Positions 47,309 through 56,455 of a stretch of DNA of 64,000 bases are shown here, piece after piece; positions within the stretch are counted from its first letter, which is position 1; every line of letters starts with the position of its first letter. The position numbers and the translations under genes were made by a program. Source of the stretch: CAVQRB01 sp963715055. Its GTDB lineage: Bacteria > Pseudomonadota > Alphaproteobacteria > Rhodobacterales > Rhodobacteraceae. The notes under the pieces are model-generated. The model saw only the letters and a list, made by a program, of their open reading frames with translations. It was not told the origin of the DNA and searched no databases. The stretch is from contig CAVQRB010000001.1 in NCBI GenBank assembly GCA_963715055.1, positions 1 to 64,000 of the forward strand. The letters run 5' to 3'.

Positions 47309-47895
47309 AGGGGGACACGACTTTCTGGGCCCGTCGTCGCGCCGCTGTTCAGGCGGAGGCCGAAGCGGACATCCGGGCGCAGGAAGAGGCCATGTTGGCG
47401 GCAAGGGCCGAGGCGCTGGCCGAGAGGGATGATGCCGAAATCCTCGCCGAAATGGGATTGCCCGACCCGGAATCCATGCAACAGGGCGACGATTTTGCAG
47501 CCTTCATGTCACGCGAGGTGCCGGAACGCCTGCGCCGCAAGGCATTGCGAACGCTCTGGCGCAGCAATCCGGTGCTGGCCTGCGTCGATGGGCTGAATGA
47601 TTATGACGACGATTTCACCATCGGCGCGACCGGGAACGGACCGATCAAGACGGCTTATCAGGTCGGCAAGGGGATGATGTACCATCTCGAAGCCATGGCC
47701 CGCCAAGCCGAACCTGCTCTGGAAGAGATTCTGACGCCGGCGCCCGAGGAGGCTGACGTTCCGGTCGCGATGGCCGCGGTCGAGGAGGCTGTGGACATGC
47801 CGCCTGAGCCGGAAACCGTCGAGGGTCTTGCGGAAGGGATAGAAGGTTTCGCGCCGCGCCGGATGCGGTTCCGTTTCGAGGAAGTGCGCGCATGA
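47305..47895 (+). CDS. DUF3306 domain protein
   Basis: The 196-residue protein starts MKGDTTFWARRRAAVQAEAE. A charged helical region follows, then the DUF3306 core: FAAFMSREVPERLRRKALRT, LWRSNPVLACVDGLNDYDDD and KTAYQVGKGM. The C-terminal half is acidic. It overlaps its two neighbours by four bases each, consistent with translational coupling in the FDH maturation operon. The biochemical role is not established. Confidence 0.87.
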   Translation: MKGDTTFWARRRAAVQAEAEADIRAQEEAMLAARAEALAERDDAEILAEMGLPDPESMQQGDDFAAFMSREVPERLRRKALRTLWRSNPVLACVDGLNDYDDDFTIGATGNGPIKTAYQVGKGMMYHLEAMARQAEPALEEILTPAPEEADVPVAMAAVEEAVDMPPEPETVEGLAEGIEGFAPRRMRFRFEEVRA

Positions 47896-48500
47896 CTGCT
47901 CAGGCACAGAACATCGCAATCGACCCCGAGGACCGTCTGCGCGCGGATCTCTACAATTTCCTGGGCTTGTTGCTGGCGCGTCCCGCAGACCAGATGCTGC
48001 TCGAGCAGACTGCAGGGCTGACCGGCGACGACAGTGATCTCGGTCAGGCGATTTCGGGCCTGGCACGCGTTGCGAAGATAAGCAAAATCAAGTCGGTAGA
48101 GCGTGAGTTTAATGCGCTTTTCATCGGGTTGGGGCGGGGCGAGCTGCTGCCTTATGCCAGCTATTACCTGACCGGCTTTCTGAATGAAAAACCACTGGCG
48201 AAGCTGCGGCAGGACATGGCGAGCTTGTCGGTGACCCGGGCGCAGAACGTCTTCGAGCCCGAGGACAGCATGGCCGCTCTGATGGAAACCATGGGCGGGC
48301 TGATCGTCGGACGCTTCGGACAGGTCGTGCCGCTCGAGCGGCAGCGGATGTTCTTCAACAACCACATCGCCCCCTGGGCCACGCATTTCTATACAGACCT
48401 CGAGGGCGCGAAAAACTCGGTCTTTTACGGCTCCGTCGGAGCGGTGGGGCGCGCTTTCATGGCGATCGAAAAAGAAGCATTCAGATTGACGGCGGGCTGA
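47892..48500 (+). CDS. TorD-family molecular chaperone
   Basis: The 202-residue all-helical protein has the TorD/DmsD-like features LRADLYNFLGLLLARP, EFNALFIGLGRGELLPYASY and FFNNHIAPWATHFYTDLE. It binds the Tat signal of molybdo/tungsto enzymes and guards cofactor insertion before export. It overlaps DUF3306 by four bases. The Tat-signal FDH subunits that follow are its likely clients. Confidence 0.9.
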   Translation: MTAQAQNIAIDPEDRLRADLYNFLGLLLARPADQMLLEQTAGLTGDDSDLGQAISGLARVAKISKIKSVEREFNALFIGLGRGELLPYASYYLTGFLNEKPLAKLRQDMASLSVTRAQNVFEPEDSMAALMETMGGLIVGRFGQVVPLERQRMFFNNHIAPWATHFYTDLEGAKNSVFYGSVGAVGRAFMAIEKEAFRLTAG

Positions 48501-48550
48501 CCTGCCTTTCCGGGCGGGACGCCGCCCCAGACTTGAAGAGGAGAGAGAGA

Positions 48551-48742
48551 ATGACAAAGAAGACTTCCGGCGAGGCCAACCGCCGAGACTTTCTTAAACT
48601 GGCAGGAACAGCCGCACCGGCGGCCGTGGTGGCCGTTGCCGCCGGCGGCACTGCTGCCGAAGCCGCCCCGGTCGATCTGTCGTCGAACAAGATGCAGGAC
48701 ACCGAACACACCCGCGCCTACCTGAAAAGCGCGCGTTTCTGA
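48551..48742 (+). CDS. small Tat-signal formate dehydrogenase-associated protein
   Basis: The 63-residue protein has a twin-arginine signal (NRRDFLKLAG), then a hydrophobic Ala/Val-rich stretch. The short tail DTEHTRAYLKSARF follows. Proteins of this type are encoded just before FDH alpha subunits. An AGGAGAGAGAGA ribosome site sets the start at 48551. The role may be to chaperone or form a small subunit; this is inferred. Confidence 0.83.
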   Translation: MTKKTSGEANRRDFLKLAGTAAPAAVVAVAAGGTAAEAAPVDLSSNKMQDTEHTRAYLKSARF

Positions 48743-48822
48743 CGATATCAAGAGCGCGCCCTTGAGCCGCGCTTTTCACACTCAACCCAGCCACCAAGAC
48801 GGGGCAGCGAGGGAGGAAAGAA

Positions 48823-51720
48823 ATGTTAAGAAAAAAGACCAACACGGTCACGCAAAGGGCGGGGCGCACCGGCATTCTTGCCGATGTGGCATCGAAGTCC
48901 GTTGACCGCCGCGCCTTCCTGCGCGGCTCCGGGCTTGCCATCGGCGGTCTGGCCGCCATCTCCGCCACCGGCGGATCGGTGACGCAGGCCACGGCAGCAA
49001 CTGCCGCAACGGGGGCCGTCGAAGCGATCAAGACGGTCTGCACACATTGCTCCGTGGGTTGCACGGTTGTCGCGGAAGTGTCGAACGGCGTCTGGATCGG
49101 GCAGGAGCCCGGCTGGGACAGCCCCTTCAACCTTGGCGCCCATTGCGCCAAGGGGGCGGCGGTGCGCGAGCATGCGCATGGCGAGCGTCGCCTGAAGTAT
49201 CCGATGAAGAAAGAGAACGGCGAGTGGGTCAGGATTTCCTGGGAACAGGCGATCAACGAGATCGGCGACAAGATGACCCAGATCCGCGACGAGAGCGGCC
49301 CGGATTCGGTCTACTGGCTCGGATCGGCCAAGTTCAACAACGAACAGGCCTACCTCTATCGGAAGTTCGCGGCCTATTGGGGCACCAACAACATCGACCA
49401 CCAGGCGCGGATCTGTCACTCCACGACAGTGGCCGGTGTGGCGAACACATGGGGCTACGGCGCCATGACCAACAGCTACAACGACATCCACAATTCCAAG
49501 GCGATGTTCCTGATCGGCGGCAACCCGGCGGAGGCGCACCCGGTGTCGCTTCTGCACATGCTGAAGGCCAAGGAGCAGAACAACGCGCCCTTCATCGTCT
49601 GCGACCCGCGTTTTACGCGCACGGCGGCCCATGCGGATGAATATGTCCGCTTCCGCCCCGGTACGGACGTGGCCCTCGTCTGGGGCATCCTCTACCACAT
49701 CTTCGAGAACGGCTGGGAGGACAAGGAGTTCATCCGCACCCGTGTCTGGGGCATGGACGAGATCAAGGAAGAAGTGAAGAAGTGGACGCCGGAAGAGGTC
49801 GAGCGCGTCACAGGAGCGCCCGGAAGCCAGCTCAAGCGCGTGGCCATGACGCTCGCCAACAACCGTCCTGGCACGGTGATCTGGTGTATGGGCGGCACGC
49901 AGCACACCAACGGCAACAACAACACCCGTGCCTATTGCATCCTGCAACTGGCGCTCGGCAACATGGGTGTCGCCGGCGGCGGCACCAACATCTTCCGCGG
50001 CCATGACAACGTGCAGGGCGCCACGGACCTTGGCGTTCTGGCCGATACGCTACCCGGCTACTACGGTCTGGCGGAAGGATCCTGGGCGCATTGGGCGCGG
50101 GTCTGGGAGGAGGATCTTGACTACCTCAAGAGCCGCTTCTCACAGGACAGCTTCAACGATACGCCGATGATGAATGCGACCGGTATTCCGGTCAGCCGCT
50201 GGATCGACGGGGTGCTGGAAGACAAGGAGAACCTCGACCAGCCCGATGTGACCCGCGCCATGGTCCTCTGGGGTCACGCGCCGAACTCGCAGACCCGCCA
50301 GAAGGAAATGAAGACGGCGATGGAGAAACTCGACCTGCTGGTTGTGGTTGATCCGTTCCCGACGGTGACGGCGGTGTTGCAGGATCGTCAGGACGGCGCC
50401 TATCTGCTGCCGGCGACGACGCAGTTCGAGACCCGCGGGTCCGTGACCGCCTCCAACCGCTCGCTGCAGTGGCGCGACAAGGTGATCGAGCCGCTGTTCG
50501 AATCGCTGCCCGATCACACGATCATGTCGATGTTCGCCAAGAAATTCGGCTTCCACGACAAGATGTTCCGCAACATCGCGATGGACGGCGAGGAACCCAA
50601 CATCGAGGACATCACCCGCGAGTTCAACCGCGGCATGTGGACCATCGGCTACACCGGCCAGAGCCCGGAACGGCTCAAGCTGCACATGGCCAACCAGCAC
50701 ACCTTCGACCAGACCACGCTGCGGGCGGTCGGTGGGCCGGCGGATGGCGACTACTACGGTCTGCCATGGCCGAGCTGGGGCACACCGGAGATGAACCACC
50801 CCGGTTCACCCAACCTCTACGACATCTCGGTACCAGTCGCCGATGGCGGCATGGGTTTCCGCGCCCGTTTCGGCGTGGAGCGGGATGGTGACAACCTGCT
50901 GGCGGAAGGCGTCTACCCGGTCGGCTCGGAAATCCAGGACGGATATCCGGAGTTCACCATGCAGATGCTCATGGATCTGGGCTGGGATGGTGATCTCACC
51001 GCCGAAGAGCGCGCTTCCATCGAGAAGGTGGCTGGTGCGCCGGACAAGGTTGGCGGCATCAACTGGAAGACCGACCTGTCGGGCGGCATCCAGCGGGTGG
51101 CGATCAAGCATGGCTGTGCCCCTTACGGCAACGCCAAGGCCCGGGCCGTCGTCTGGACCTTCCCGGATCCGGTACCGCTGCACCGCGAACCGCTCTACAC
51201 CAACCGTCGCGATCTGGTGGCCGACTATCCCACCTATGAGGACAAGAAGTTCTGGCGCGTACCGACGATGTACAAGTCGATCCAGGACAAGGACTTCTCT
51301 GGCGATTATCCGATCATCCTGACCTCCGGTCGTCTGGTCGAATATGAAGGCGGCGGCGACGAGACACGGTCGAACCCCTGGCTTGCCGAGCTTCAGCAGG
51401 ACATGTTCATCGAAGTGAACCCGCGCGACGCCAACAACCTCGGTATCCGTGACCGCGCACAAGTCTGGGTCGAAGGCCCGGAAGGCGGCAAGGTCAAGGT
51501 AATGGCGATGGTCACCGAGCGTGTCGCCTCGGGCGTGGCCTTCATGCCCTTCCACTTCGGCGGGCACATGGAGGGGGTCGACCTGAGGGACAAATACCCC
51601 GACGGCGCCGACCCGATCGTGCTGGGCGAGAGCACCAACACGGCTCAGACCTATGGCTATGACAGCGTGACCCAGATGCAGGAGACCAAAGCCACTCTCT
51701 GCAAGATCTGGGCAGCATAA
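48823..51720 (+). CDS. formate dehydrogenase alpha subunit
   Basis: This is the catalytic subunit of a periplasmic formate dehydrogenase. The 965-residue protein has a Tat signal (DRRAFLRG, residues 28-35). A [4Fe-4S] site follows (Cys73, 76, 80, 108 in CTHCSVGC and AHCAKG). The active-site motif is ARICHSTTVAG, with Cys198 where E. coli FdnG has selenocysteine. A C-terminal MGD-binding domain includes FMPFHFGGHMEGVD. Formate is oxidised to CO2. A GGGAGG ribosome site precedes. The beta and gamma genes follow. Confidence 0.95.
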   Translation: MLRKKTNTVTQRAGRTGILADVASKSVDRRAFLRGSGLAIGGLAAISATGGSVTQATAATAATGAVEAIKTVCTHCSVGCTVVAEVSNGVWIGQEPGWDSPFNLGAHCAKGAAVREHAHGERRLKYPMKKENGEWVRISWEQAINEIGDKMTQIRDESGPDSVYWLGSAKFNNEQAYLYRKFAAYWGTNNIDHQARICHSTTVAGVANTWGYGAMTNSYNDIHNSKAMFLIGGNPAEAHPVSLLHMLKAKEQNNAPFIVCDPRFTRTAAHADEYVRFRPGTDVALVWGILYHIFENGWEDKEFIRTRVWGMDEIKEEVKKWTPEEVERVTGAPGSQLKRVAMTLANNRPGTVIWCMGGTQHTNGNNNTRAYCILQLALGNMGVAGGGTNIFRGHDNVQGATDLGVLADTLPGYYGLAEGSWAHWARVWEEDLDYLKSRFSQDSFNDTPMMNATGIPVSRWIDGVLEDKENLDQPDVTRAMVLWGHAPNSQTRQKEMKTAMEKLDLLVVVDPFPTVTAVLQDRQDGAYLLPATTQFETRGSVTASNRSLQWRDKVIEPLFESLPDHTIMSMFAKKFGFHDKMFRNIAMDGEEPNIEDITREFNRGMWTIGYTGQSPERLKLHMANQHTFDQTTLRAVGGPADGDYYGLPWPSWGTPEMNHPGSPNLYDISVPVADGGMGFRARFGVERDGDNLLAEGVYPVGSEIQDGYPEFTMQMLMDLGWDGDLTAEERASIEKVAGAPDKVGGINWKTDLSGGIQRVAIKHGCAPYGNAKARAVVWTFPDPVPLHREPLYTNRRDLVADYPTYEDKKFWRVPTMYKSIQDKDFSGDYPIILTSGRLVEYEGGGDETRSNPWLAELQQDMFIEVNPRDANNLGIRDRAQVWVEGPEGGKVKVMAMVTERVASGVAFMPFHFGGHMEGVDLRDKYPDGADPIVLGESTNTAQTYGYDSVTQMQETKATLCKIWAA

Positions 51721-51734
51721 GGGAGTATGGAATA

Positions 51735-52332
51735 ATGGCCGCAAGAGCAAAATTCCTCGTCGACGCTGAACGCTGCATCGAATGCAATGCCTGCGTTACA
51801 GCCTGTAAAAACGAACATGAAGTGCCGTGGGGCATAAACCGCCGGAAAGTCGTCACCATCAATGACGGCAAGCCGGGCGAACGGTCCATCTCCGTGGCCT
51901 GCATGCACTGCTCAGACGCGCCCTGCATGGCCGTCTGTCCGGTGGACTGCTTCTACCAGAACGAGGAAGGCGTCGTTCTGCACTCCAAGGACCTCTGCAT
52001 CGGGTGTGGATACTGCTTCTATGCCTGCCCCTTCGGCGCGCCGCAGTTCCCGCAGGCGGGCAACTTCGGGTCCCGCGGCAAGATGGACAAATGTACCTTC
52101 TGCGCCGGTGGTCCGGAGGAGAACAACTCCACAGCCGAGTTCGCCAAATACGGCCGCAACCGGATCGCGGAAGGCAAGCTGCCGATCTGCGCCGAGATGT
52201 GCGCGACCAAGGCGCTGCTTGGCCGGTGACGGCGATGTGGTCTCCGGCATCTACCGCGAGCGCGTGGTGGCCCGCGGGTTCGGCTCCGGCGCCTGGGGCT
52301 GGGGCACAGCCTACGACCAGAAGGGCGGCTGA
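51735..52332 (+). pseudogene. formate dehydrogenase iron-sulfur (beta) subunit, one-base frameshift near 3' end
   Basis: This electron-transfer subunit has four 4Fe-4S motifs: CIECNACVTACKNEH (Cys14, 17, 20, 24), CMHCSDAPCMAVCP, CIGCGYCFYACP and CTFCAGG with a later CAEMCAT. The frame ends early at TGA 52227-52229. If one G in CTTGGCCGG (52221-52222) is removed, the usual C-terminus continues (AGDGDVVSGIYRERVVARGF then GAWGWGTAYDQKGG) to a stop at 52332, giving about 198 residues, the family length. All cluster Cys precede the break, so a truncated form might still function. Confidence 0.85.
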
Positions 52333-52402
52333 TCCCCGTCCGCCAAACATGACGACATTCGGGGGCGGCGCATCACTGGGCCGCCCCCCTATGTATCAAT
52401 AA

Positions 52403-53602
52403 ATGGATATGTGCATGCTCCGTCTTCTTTCCGTTCTCCTCGTCACCCTGTCGCTGGCAGTTTCCGCCGCACAGGCCCAGGAGGCCACGCCCGCGCCGGA
52501 CCGCTCCGCCACGGGCGGTGCGCAGACGCTTCAGGACATTCTGGATCGCCAGAACGGCCTGAAGGTGGATAATGAATTCCGCCGCAGCGAAACTGGCAAT
52601 CCGGAGGGCGCCCCGTCGCCTACGGATGCCCTGGGCACGCGTGGCGGTGCATCCGACCCCGATCTCTGGCGCGCCCTGCGCTTTGACAGCGCGGACATCA
52701 CCACGCAGGCGAGAGGGCCCGCCGCGACCGTGCTGATCCAGGATGGTGGCATGCCCTGGCTCACCTTTCGGACCGGACCACTCCTGACCTACGGGCTTTA
52801 TATCATCGGTGGCACCCTCGGACTTCTCGCGCTGTTCTTCTTTGTCAGGGGACGGATCCGCATCGACGGGCCGAAGACCGGCAAGACCATCACCCGCTTC
52901 AAGTCGGTCGAGCGTTTCGCGCATTGGCTGCTGGCCGGGTCCTTCATCATCCTCGGCATCACCGGGCTGGTCTCGCTTGCGGGACGCAAGTTCCTGATCC
53001 CGGCTTTCGGGCATGAGGCCTTCGCGACCATCGCCGTGGCCTCGAAATGGGTGCACAACAATATTTCCTGGGCCTTCATGATCGCGCTGGTGATGATCTT
53101 CGTGCTCTGGGTCGTGCACAACCTGCCGGACCGCACTGACATCAACTGGCTCCTCAAAGGGGGTGGCATCTTCGGGGGTGGTCACCCACCTGCCAAGAAA
53201 TTCAACGCCGGCCAGAAGCTGATCTTCTGGTCCGTGATCATCCTTGGCGGCTCCATTTCCGCCTCCGGCCTGTCATTGCTCTTTCCTTTCGAGCTGCCGA
53301 TGTTTGCAGCCACCTTCGAGAAGCTGAACGCCCTCGGTTTGCCGCAGCTCGTCGGCTTGGGAGAGCTCAATACTGCCCTTGCCCCGCATGAGGAGATGCA
53401 ACTGGCCCAGCTTTGGCACGCCATCGTCAGCTTCGTGTTGATGGCGATCATCCTCGCGCATATCTACATCGGCTCGATCGGTATGGAAGGCGCCTATGCT
53501 GCCATGGGCTCTGGCGAGGTGGAGGAGCAATGGGCCAAGGAGCACCACAGCCTTTGGGTCAAGGACGTGAAATCCAAGCAGGCAGGGGCGGGCGCATCAT
53601 GA
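52403..53602 (+). CDS. formate dehydrogenase cytochrome b (gamma) subunit
   Basis: This membrane anchor is thought to pass electrons from the beta subunit to quinone through b-type hemes. The 399-residue protein has a signal-like start, a periplasmic linker and four to five transmembrane segments. RFAHWLLAGSFIILGITG and AQLWHAIVSFVLMAIILAHI hold the conserved His. It is longer than E. coli FdnI because of the N-terminal extension, common in alphaproteobacteria. The ATG at 52403 lacks an obvious ribosome site; an alternative start is MLRLL at 52415. Confidence 0.92.
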   Translation: MDMCMLRLLSVLLVTLSLAVSAAQAQEATPAPDRSATGGAQTLQDILDRQNGLKVDNEFRRSETGNPEGAPSPTDALGTRGGASDPDLWRALRFDSADITTQARGPAATVLIQDGGMPWLTFRTGPLLTYGLYIIGGTLGLLALFFFVRGRIRIDGPKTGKTITRFKSVERFAHWLLAGSFIILGITGLVSLAGRKFLIPAFGHEAFATIAVASKWVHNNISWAFMIALVMIFVLWVVHNLPDRTDINWLLKGGGIFGGGHPPAKKFNAGQKLIFWSVIILGGSISASGLSLLFPFELPMFAATFEKLNALGLPQLVGLGELNTALAPHEEMQLAQLWHAIVSFVLMAIILAHIYIGSIGMEGAYAAMGSGEVEEQWAKEHHSLWVKDVKSKQAGAGAS

Positions 53603-53727
53603 GAGAGATTGTTCTCGCCTTTGTTGCCATGGCGGTGATTTCGGTCGGCTCCTATTTCGTATTGAACGACATGGGCTGGTCGTCGCAGGAGATGGGCAGC
53701 AGTTCTTCGGTACGGCTGGACAACTGA
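53599..53727 (+). CDS. small FDH-associated membrane protein
   Basis: The 42-residue protein has one transmembrane segment (IVLAFVAMAVISVGSYFVL) and a Ser-rich tail (GSSSSVRLDN). The ATG overlaps the gamma-subunit stop by four bases (ATGA), so it is translated with it. It is too short for domain assignment. A complex-stabilising role is possible. Confidence 0.72.
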   Translation: MREIVLAFVAMAVISVGSYFVLNDMGWSSQEMGSSSSVRLDN

Positions 53728-53936
53728 CCCTGTCGCCCCGGCAAGGCGCGTATCTCAGGCCCTGTGGCGCGTTGCGCAAATGCAAGATGCGCTAGCCTCG
53801 CGGGGCGGGCCACATGTCCTGTTCCAGAGTGGAGCGTTCAATTCTTCGCCGCAGGCGCCCCACGATTCTGCGGCACGCGTTTGATATCCCGGCCTCTATG
53901 GCCAGCCGGCGCCGCGCTACGGGGAACTTCCTTTGC

Positions 53937-54899
53937 TCAGAGCAGGTCTTTCGGCGTGCGACCGTCGAAGAAAGCGTCGAGATTGTCGAGTGCCCGGAAG
54001 CCCATGGCATCGCGGGTTTGCGTCGTCGCACTGCCGATATGCGGCAGCATGAAGATGTTCTCGCGAGTAGCAAAGGCGGGATTGCCACCCGGTTCGACCT
54101 TGAAGCAGTCGAGCCCGGCGGCAGCAAGGTGACCGCTGTCCAGCGCGGCCATCAGCGCGTCCTCATCGACCAGCGCGCCGCGGGCGGCATTCACCATGAC
54201 AGCACCTTTCGGCAGCATCGCGAAACGCTCGGCGTTCATCAGGTCGATCGTGTCCGGGGTTGCGGGGCAGTGCAGCGACAGGAAGTCCGCCACGCCCAGA
54301 AGGCTTTCAACCGTATCGTGATAGACGGCGCCCTGTGCTGCCGCATCGCTCAGCGGGTTGCGGTTGTAATAGTGGATCTCCATGTCGAATCCGCGCGCCT
54401 TGGCGGCGAAGGCGCGCCCGACGCGGCCCATGCCGACGATCCCGAGACGCGCGCCTGTCAATTGCTTGCCGACCATGAAGGACGGCGACCAGAAGTCCCA
54501 TGCGCCGGTGCGCACGGTCCTGTCGCCCGCGACTGCGTGGCGCGCGGCACCGAGCATCAGCAACATCGCAAGTTCCGCCGTGGCATCCGAGAGCACATCC
54601 GGCGTGTTGGTCACAGTAATGCCGCGGGCCTTGAGGGCGGGCAGGTCGCAGTGATCGACGCCCACGGAATGGTTGGCGATGATCTTCAGGCGAGGCGCGA
54701 GCTTAGAGACGACCTCGGCGCTAAAATGCTCGGAATGGCAAGGAATGATGGCATCGAATTTTGCGCTTGCGGCAATCAGTTCTGAGGCGGTTCCGGGCGT
54801 GTCGTCATGGTTGATGACCACGTCGTAGTCGCGCGCCGCCCGTTCAAGGGTGGCGTCCGACAGGCGTCGTGTGATCCAGAGGCGTTTTCTATCGGTCAT
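53937..54899 (-). CDS. D-2-hydroxyacid dehydrogenase family protein
   Basis: The 320-residue protein has the GyaR/HprA-type layout. The NAD-binding GIVGMGRVGRAFA lies near residue 153. The catalytic motifs are NAARG (Arg), GLDCFKVEP (Glu region) and LPHIGSAT (His). It reduces a 2-oxoacid such as glyoxylate or hydroxypyruvate, or oxidises the hydroxyacid. It is the last gene of the minus-strand TRAP-amidase-membrane-protein group, next to the beta-hydroxyaspartate cycle genes. Glyoxylate formation or removal is therefore an attractive but unproven role. Confidence 0.88.
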   Translation of the reverse strand: MTDRKRLWITRRLSDATLERAARDYDVVINHDDTPGTASELIAASAKFDAIIPCHSEHFSAEVVSKLAPRLKIIANHSVGVDHCDLPALKARGITVTNTPDVLSDATAELAMLLMLGAARHAVAGDRTVRTGAWDFWSPSFMVGKQLTGARLGIVGMGRVGRAFAAKARGFDMEIHYYNRNPLSDAAAQGAVYHDTVESLLGVADFLSLHCPATPDTIDLMNAERFAMLPKGAVMVNAARGALVDEDALMAALDSGHLAAAGLDCFKVEPGGNPAFATRENIFMLPHIGSATTQTRDAMGFRALDNLDAFFDGRTPKDLL

Positions 54900-54902
54900 G
54901 GA

Positions 54903-55097
54903 TCACTTCTTGCGGATGCATTCGTCCCAGTAGTCATAGAGCGCCATGCAGCAGACGAGGATCCCGATCGCCATGAACGGAAAGCCGCCCCAGAACCCGG
55001 CGAACCCGGATGAGATGCTGCGGGACAACTCGCCGACGAAGATCAAGAGCAGCGCCGTTCCGATGGTCCCCACGATCAATTTGACGGTATAAGACAT
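54903..55097 (-). CDS. small membrane protein
   Basis: The 64-residue protein has two hydrophobic segments (LIVGTIGTALLLIFVGEL and GGFPFMAIGILVCCMALYDY) and a basic end ECIRKK. The start at 55097 is chosen over a longer frame because it fits a membrane-protein N-terminus. It lies between the amidase and the dehydrogenase genes and is part of the same transcription unit. No family is recognised. Confidence 0.68.
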   Translation of the reverse strand: MSYTVKLIVGTIGTALLLIFVGELSRSISSGFAGFWGGFPFMAIGILVCCMALYDYWDECIRKK

Positions 55098-55114
55098 TTG
55101 ATTTGTCCTTCCTG

Positions 55115-56455
55115 TTAGGCGGCCTGCGCCGCGATGTGTTTCTGAACCCAATGCGCGGTCCGCAACAGGCGGTCATCCTTGCCTGTGGGTCCGATGACCT
55201 GCACCCCGATGGGCAGGCCGGTTTCGCCGACCAGCAAGGGCAGGCTCACCGATGGCAGGCCCGCCAGTGTCCAGAGCGTGCAGAAGATCGGATCACCTGT
55301 GCCCTGACCGAAGATCGGCGCTTCGCCTGCAGCCGAAGGGGCCACGATGGCATCGAATTCGGTGAAGAAATCTTCGAAGAAGGCCTCTGCGGAGGCCTTA
55401 ACGGCAAGCGCATCTTCATATTCCACGCGACTGATCCGGCGTCCGCGCGTCAGCACCGGCTTCAGCGTGTCGCTCAGCGCATCCCAATGGACGTCGAAGG
55501 TCTCCGCCAGATGCTGGCAGATTTCATATTCGTGGATGCGCGCCTGGACGGCCACGAGTTGCGAGAGGGTGTCGGCCGCGGGCATGCGCTTGAGCCGGGC
55601 TCCGAGAATCTCCATGATGTCCGCCAGCCCGTCATGCGCCGCCTCGCTGAGGCGATCGTTGAAGGGCAGGTCGAACCAGACGAGATCCGGCTCCACCGGT
55701 GCGTCGGTCATGGCCCCTTCGGCCATTTTCGGGCGGGCATGAACGAAGCTTTCGGGGTCGCGCTGGTCATAGGCGCTGATCACATCTGCAAGCAGTGCTG
55801 CATCGGCGAGCGAGCGGCCAAAGGTGCCGAGCTGGTCCAGCGAGACGGAGGTTTGCAGCACGCCGGTGCGCGGGATCGTGCCACGGGTCGGCTTGAAGCC
55901 GAAGATGCCGCAGAAGGAGGCGGGCCGGATCACCGAGCCGTTGGTTTGCGTGCCGATGGCGAGCGGTACATGGGCTGCGGCCACAGCGGCGGCGGAACCG
56001 CTCGAGGAGCCTCCGGGAGAATGATTGGTATTGTGCGGGTTACGCGTCTGGTTGGCATGCACGAAGGCCAGTTCGGTGGTCACCGTCTTGCCCATGATCA
56101 CAGCTCCCGCCTCGCGGAGGAGTTCCACGACGCGGGCGTCGGCGTCAGGCTGGCGGCCTGCAAATATAGGGGTGCCGCGCTCGGTCGGCATGTCGCGCGT
56201 GTCGATGATGTCCTTCAGCCCCACCGGGATGCCGTGCAGCGATCCGGTTGGCATGCCTTTCTGGCGCTGACGGTCGCATTCATCGGCCTGTGCCAAAGCG
56301 GCGTCTGCGTCGATATGCGCCCAGGCTTGGATCTCGCCATCGGTCTCGGCGATCCGGTCGAGACAGGACTTGACCAACTGGACCGACTTAAGTTGACCGG
56401 AGGCGATGTATGTCATCGCCTCCGTCGCTGTCAGAGTATGCGGTTTGATCTTCAC
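55115..56455 (-). CDS. amidase (amidase signature family)
   Basis: The 446-residue protein has the amidase-signature Ser-cisSer-Lys triad: Lys81 in GLKDIIDT, the Ser cluster in PGGSSSGSAAA (about 148-158) and Ser174 in TQTNGSVIRPAS. It hydrolyses an amide or a related bond; the substrate is unknown. The GTG start at 56455 overlaps the TRAP large-subunit stop by four bases, so an imported compound is its likely substrate. A longer frame upstream is spurious. Confidence 0.9.
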   Translation of the reverse strand: MKIKPHTLTATEAMTYIASGQLKSVQLVKSCLDRIAETDGEIQAWAHIDADAALAQADECDRQRQKGMPTGSLHGIPVGLKDIIDTRDMPTERGTPIFAGRQPDADARVVELLREAGAVIMGKTVTTELAFVHANQTRNPHNTNHSPGGSSSGSAAAVAAAHVPLAIGTQTNGSVIRPASFCGIFGFKPTRGTIPRTGVLQTSVSLDQLGTFGRSLADAALLADVISAYDQRDPESFVHARPKMAEGAMTDAPVEPDLVWFDLPFNDRLSEAAHDGLADIMEILGARLKRMPAADTLSQLVAVQARIHEYEICQHLAETFDVHWDALSDTLKPVLTRGRRISRVEYEDALAVKASAEAFFEDFFTEFDAIVAPSAAGEAPIFGQGTGDPIFCTLWTLAGLPSVSLPLLVGETGLPIGVQVIGPTGKDDRLLRTAHWVQKHIAAQAA

